Source: Meloidogyne chitwoodi
Taxonomy: Eukaryota; Nematoda; Chromadorea; Rhabditida; Meloidogynidae
NCBI GenBank assembly: GCA_015183035.1
Contig: JACZZP010000016.1
Location: forward strand, 1,922,001 to 1,986,000
Length of the DNA stretch: 64,000 nt
Direction: 5' to 3'
Below the pieces are notes generated by a model that was not told the origin of the DNA, made no database searches, and was given only the letters and a program-made list of their open reading frames with translations. Shown piece after piece: positions 61,558 to 64,000 of the stretch (positions are counted from its first letter, which is position 1; each line of letters starts with the position of its first letter). The translations under genes were made by a program, and so were the position numbers.

Positions 61558-64000
61558 TAAAATAAATTTTTTTTAATTTTTTTTTTTCAATTTTTAAATA
61601 ATGACAAATATTTAATTTTTGATATGACTGATGAAAAATAATAATAAAAAAATTTTTTTGGAGAACAGCTAAAAAAGTTAGAAATTATTACAAATAATAC
61701 AGTAAGAAATTTAAAAATAAAAATGTAATGCAACTTTTTTGGAGAAAAAAGAAAAATAAAAAAGGAGGGAAGTTTGGGTGAAATGGTTATATGGAATAAA
61801 TAAAATTTAATAAATTTAATTTAAGTTTTATAATTAAAAAAAAAAATTATATATATTTTAAAAAATGTATGATTGGACACTGAAGGTACAAAAATTTATT
61901 TTTTTCATTTTTAACATGAGGTGGAATAAATGAACGTTTTTTTAACGTTCATTTTTCCTACGCAATTAAAGCGAACCTATAAAGGAGAAATAAATAAATG
62001 AGAAAATGCTTAAATAATAAATTGAGAATTAAACAAAAATAAAAAATATAAAAATAAATAACAGCTGAGAGAAGAGGGGAGTGTTTTGAAATTTTGATCA
62101 AATTTTAATTTAATTTTTTAAAAATTATTTAAGTCCATAAATAGATTTTTTTTAATTTTTTGCAATAAATTTATAAAGTTTTTTTATTAAAAGATTAAAA
62201 ATTTATTAAAAATTAATTTTTTCTTTTATCTACTACAAAAAAAGAAAAAGTCTAGACGTTGAATAAATTTATTAATAGAACATAAAGTAATTCAAATTTA
62301 ATAATTAAATTAAAATTATTTAATTTGTTTTCCGGAAATAAAATACAAACTTTCCGGAAAAGAATATAGTATAATTATTTACAAACTAACAAAAAACTTA
62401 AGTAGAAGATAAACTTAAGTTTTAAAATTATGTTTTACAATTGAATATTGACTATATTTAATTGTAAAACTCTAAAAGTTTTTTAATGTTTGAAACTTAA
62501 ATATATATAAATTGTAAGCAAAACTTAAAAATAAATAAATATACGCAAATAATATTAAAAATAAAATTAAAATTAATAATAAATAAATAAATTTTTACAA
62601 TTATTATTATTTTCTGATTAAAACACAAAAATATTTTAAAAATAAATAAAAGCAAAAATTATATAAATAATAATAAACTTGATATTTTTCCTTTGTTTTT
62701 TAAATAAACACGCAAATTGTAAAAATAAATAAAAATAATTATTTTTCTTTCAAATAAAATTTTTTATATTTTTTTCTTGTCTTTTAACAATTAAAAAAAA
62801 TTGACAAAAATATAATTTTTAAGATTAATCTTTAATTTAATTTAATTTAAATTATTAAAATTAATTTAATTATTTAATCGAGTATTTAAACTTATTTTTT
62901 ATTTAAAATTTAATTTAAACAAAAATAAATTTTGTAGAGATTAAAAAAATTAAAATAATAAATTCCAAAATAAAATTAAAAAATAAAATTAAAAATAAAT
63001 AAAAATTTATATTATATGCGCAGTAATTTAAAATACTTTTTTTGGTCTATAACACATTTTTATTGGTCTCGCGTGGAATGACCAAAGAAAATAAAATTAG
63101 TAGTTTCTGCATTCAAGCAAAAAAAAAATTGAAAAAAAGAAAGAAAAAGTTTTGTATTTTTTAAGCATTAATTCTGCCTGTTCTGTGTTTTAGGCGTTAA
63201 AAATTCCGCCTGCTTTTTTCCTTTAAAGTTTTATTTTTGTTCTCTTTTTTTCTCTATGTTTTGTTGTCGGCAACCCGCTTTTGCCTTAAAATAAAAATGC
63301 TTCTACTAGGCTTTTCTTTTTTATTTTTTATATATTTTGCAGCTTCACGTCAGCCACCCACATTGAGGGACATATATATATTTATATATTTTATGTCAAC
63401 GACCCGAATGACGAGTGTTTTTGGGTAAAAAACAAAAAAACAAAAGGAAAATAAGGGTGTTGGGTGTAAAACAAAAAAGGTAAAAAATTGAATTGAAAAT
63501 GATGTGTGTGAATGAGACGAAAAAACAAACAATAAAAAACATCAAAATTAGAAGGAAGATTGAACAGAGAATGAATTAATTAAAAAGAAATAATAATTAA
63601 AATTAATATTTTAAGTAAGAAAAAATGGATGGTATATTTAATTTATTTTTAATCAGACAGAAATAAAAAAAATTATAAGCAAAATATTAATAAACGTGCA
63701 TGTAAAAATAATATATTTTAAAATATGTAAAGTTTTCCGGAAAAAAAACGAATAAAACTATTTTCCGGAATGTACGTTTGTAAAAAATATTTCAAGTAAA
63801 TAACGCTAAGTTGTAAATTTTTGTAAACTTAAAACTTGAATCAAGTTTATAAAATATTTTAATTTTGAGGTAATCTCAAATATTTTTATTTATTTTCAGG
63901 AATGTAAGTTTGTAAAAAATATTTCATTTAAGTAAATAGACAATTTTTTTAGTATTATAGTTTCTCACTCTATTCTCTCTTTAAGTTCTTATAACTGCTG
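61558..64000. other. upstream noncoding region
   Basis: About 2.4 kb with no supportable gene. Contains an inverted pair AAATGAACGTT/AACGTTCATTT at 61927-61952, TTTCCGGAA words at 62330-62360 and 63733-63770, and slightly G+C-richer sequence around 63040-63430 that may be promoter or 5' UTR. Confidence 0.4.

Noticed and set aside
63237..63532. Short overlapping frames on both strands
   Set aside because: Low-complexity Phe/Leu or Ser/Phe translation with no splice or domain support.

Overview
The window looks like nuclear DNA of a nematode, most likely a plant-parasitic tylenchomorph such as a root-knot nematode (Meloidogyne). This is inference, based on very high A+T, short GT-AG introns (many 40-60 bp), tightly packed same-strand gene pairs, and nematode versions of eukaryotic genes. 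No bacterial or organellar genes were seen. Most gene models below were spliced by hand; where exon lengths were summed, the total is a multiple of three.

Layout. 0-2.8 kb, minus: an unrecognised 209-residue protein, then ALKBH1. 2.8-4.6 kb: a decayed retroelement remnant. 4.6-8.35 kb, plus: PRPF18 followed closely by a short SART3/Prp24-like gene, both spliceosome factors and a possible operon. 8.6-9.8 kb, minus: three tandem genes for small secreted four-cysteine peptides. 10.0-10.84 kb, minus: an endogenous viral element related to phenuivirus-type nucleocapsids. 11.4-16.7 kb, plus: ISWI chromatin remodeler. 16.9-17.7 kb, plus: a protein with three GATA zinc fingers. 18.1-23.3 kb, minus: a karyopherin whose N-terminus reads as importin-beta-1 and the rest as exportin-5. 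23.6-24.1 kb, minus: a membrin-type SNARE. 24-29 kb: noncoding, with a fold-back element. 29.1-31.7 kb, plus: OTX-class homeobox gene. 32.1-33.2 kb: a 1 kb fold-back element with an 8-bp target duplication. 33.2-37.7 kb, minus: a small secreted protein, cysteine dioxygenase, and a type II membrane protein with a PPxY motif. 38.4-43 kb: a nested repeat/satellite block. 44.1-47.3 kb, plus: an IQ-motif protein and two small four-helix membrane proteins. 47.8-48.9 kb, minus: an unknown single-pass protein whose intron carries a duplicated perfect hairpin. 50.4-50.8 kb, plus: a Tyr-rich secreted propeptide. 51.1-51.7 kb: a Merlin-like DNA transposon relic. 52.5-54.2 kb, plus: a NIPA-type Mg2+ transporter. 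55.0-57.9 kb (perhaps to 61.6 kb), minus: an NR4A/NHR-6-type nuclear receptor.

The genes do not form one pathway. Themes are RNA processing and export (PRPF18, SART3, ALKBH1, exportin-5-like), transcription (ISWI, GATA, OTX, NR4A) and small secreted peptides. The main candidates for something undescribed are the importin-beta/exportin-5 chimera, the three-gene CEKxC peptide cluster, the captured viral nucleocapsid, a recurring family of degenerate tRNA-like sequences (several inside introns), and related-looking DNA elements with GGT termini and 8-9 bp target duplications.
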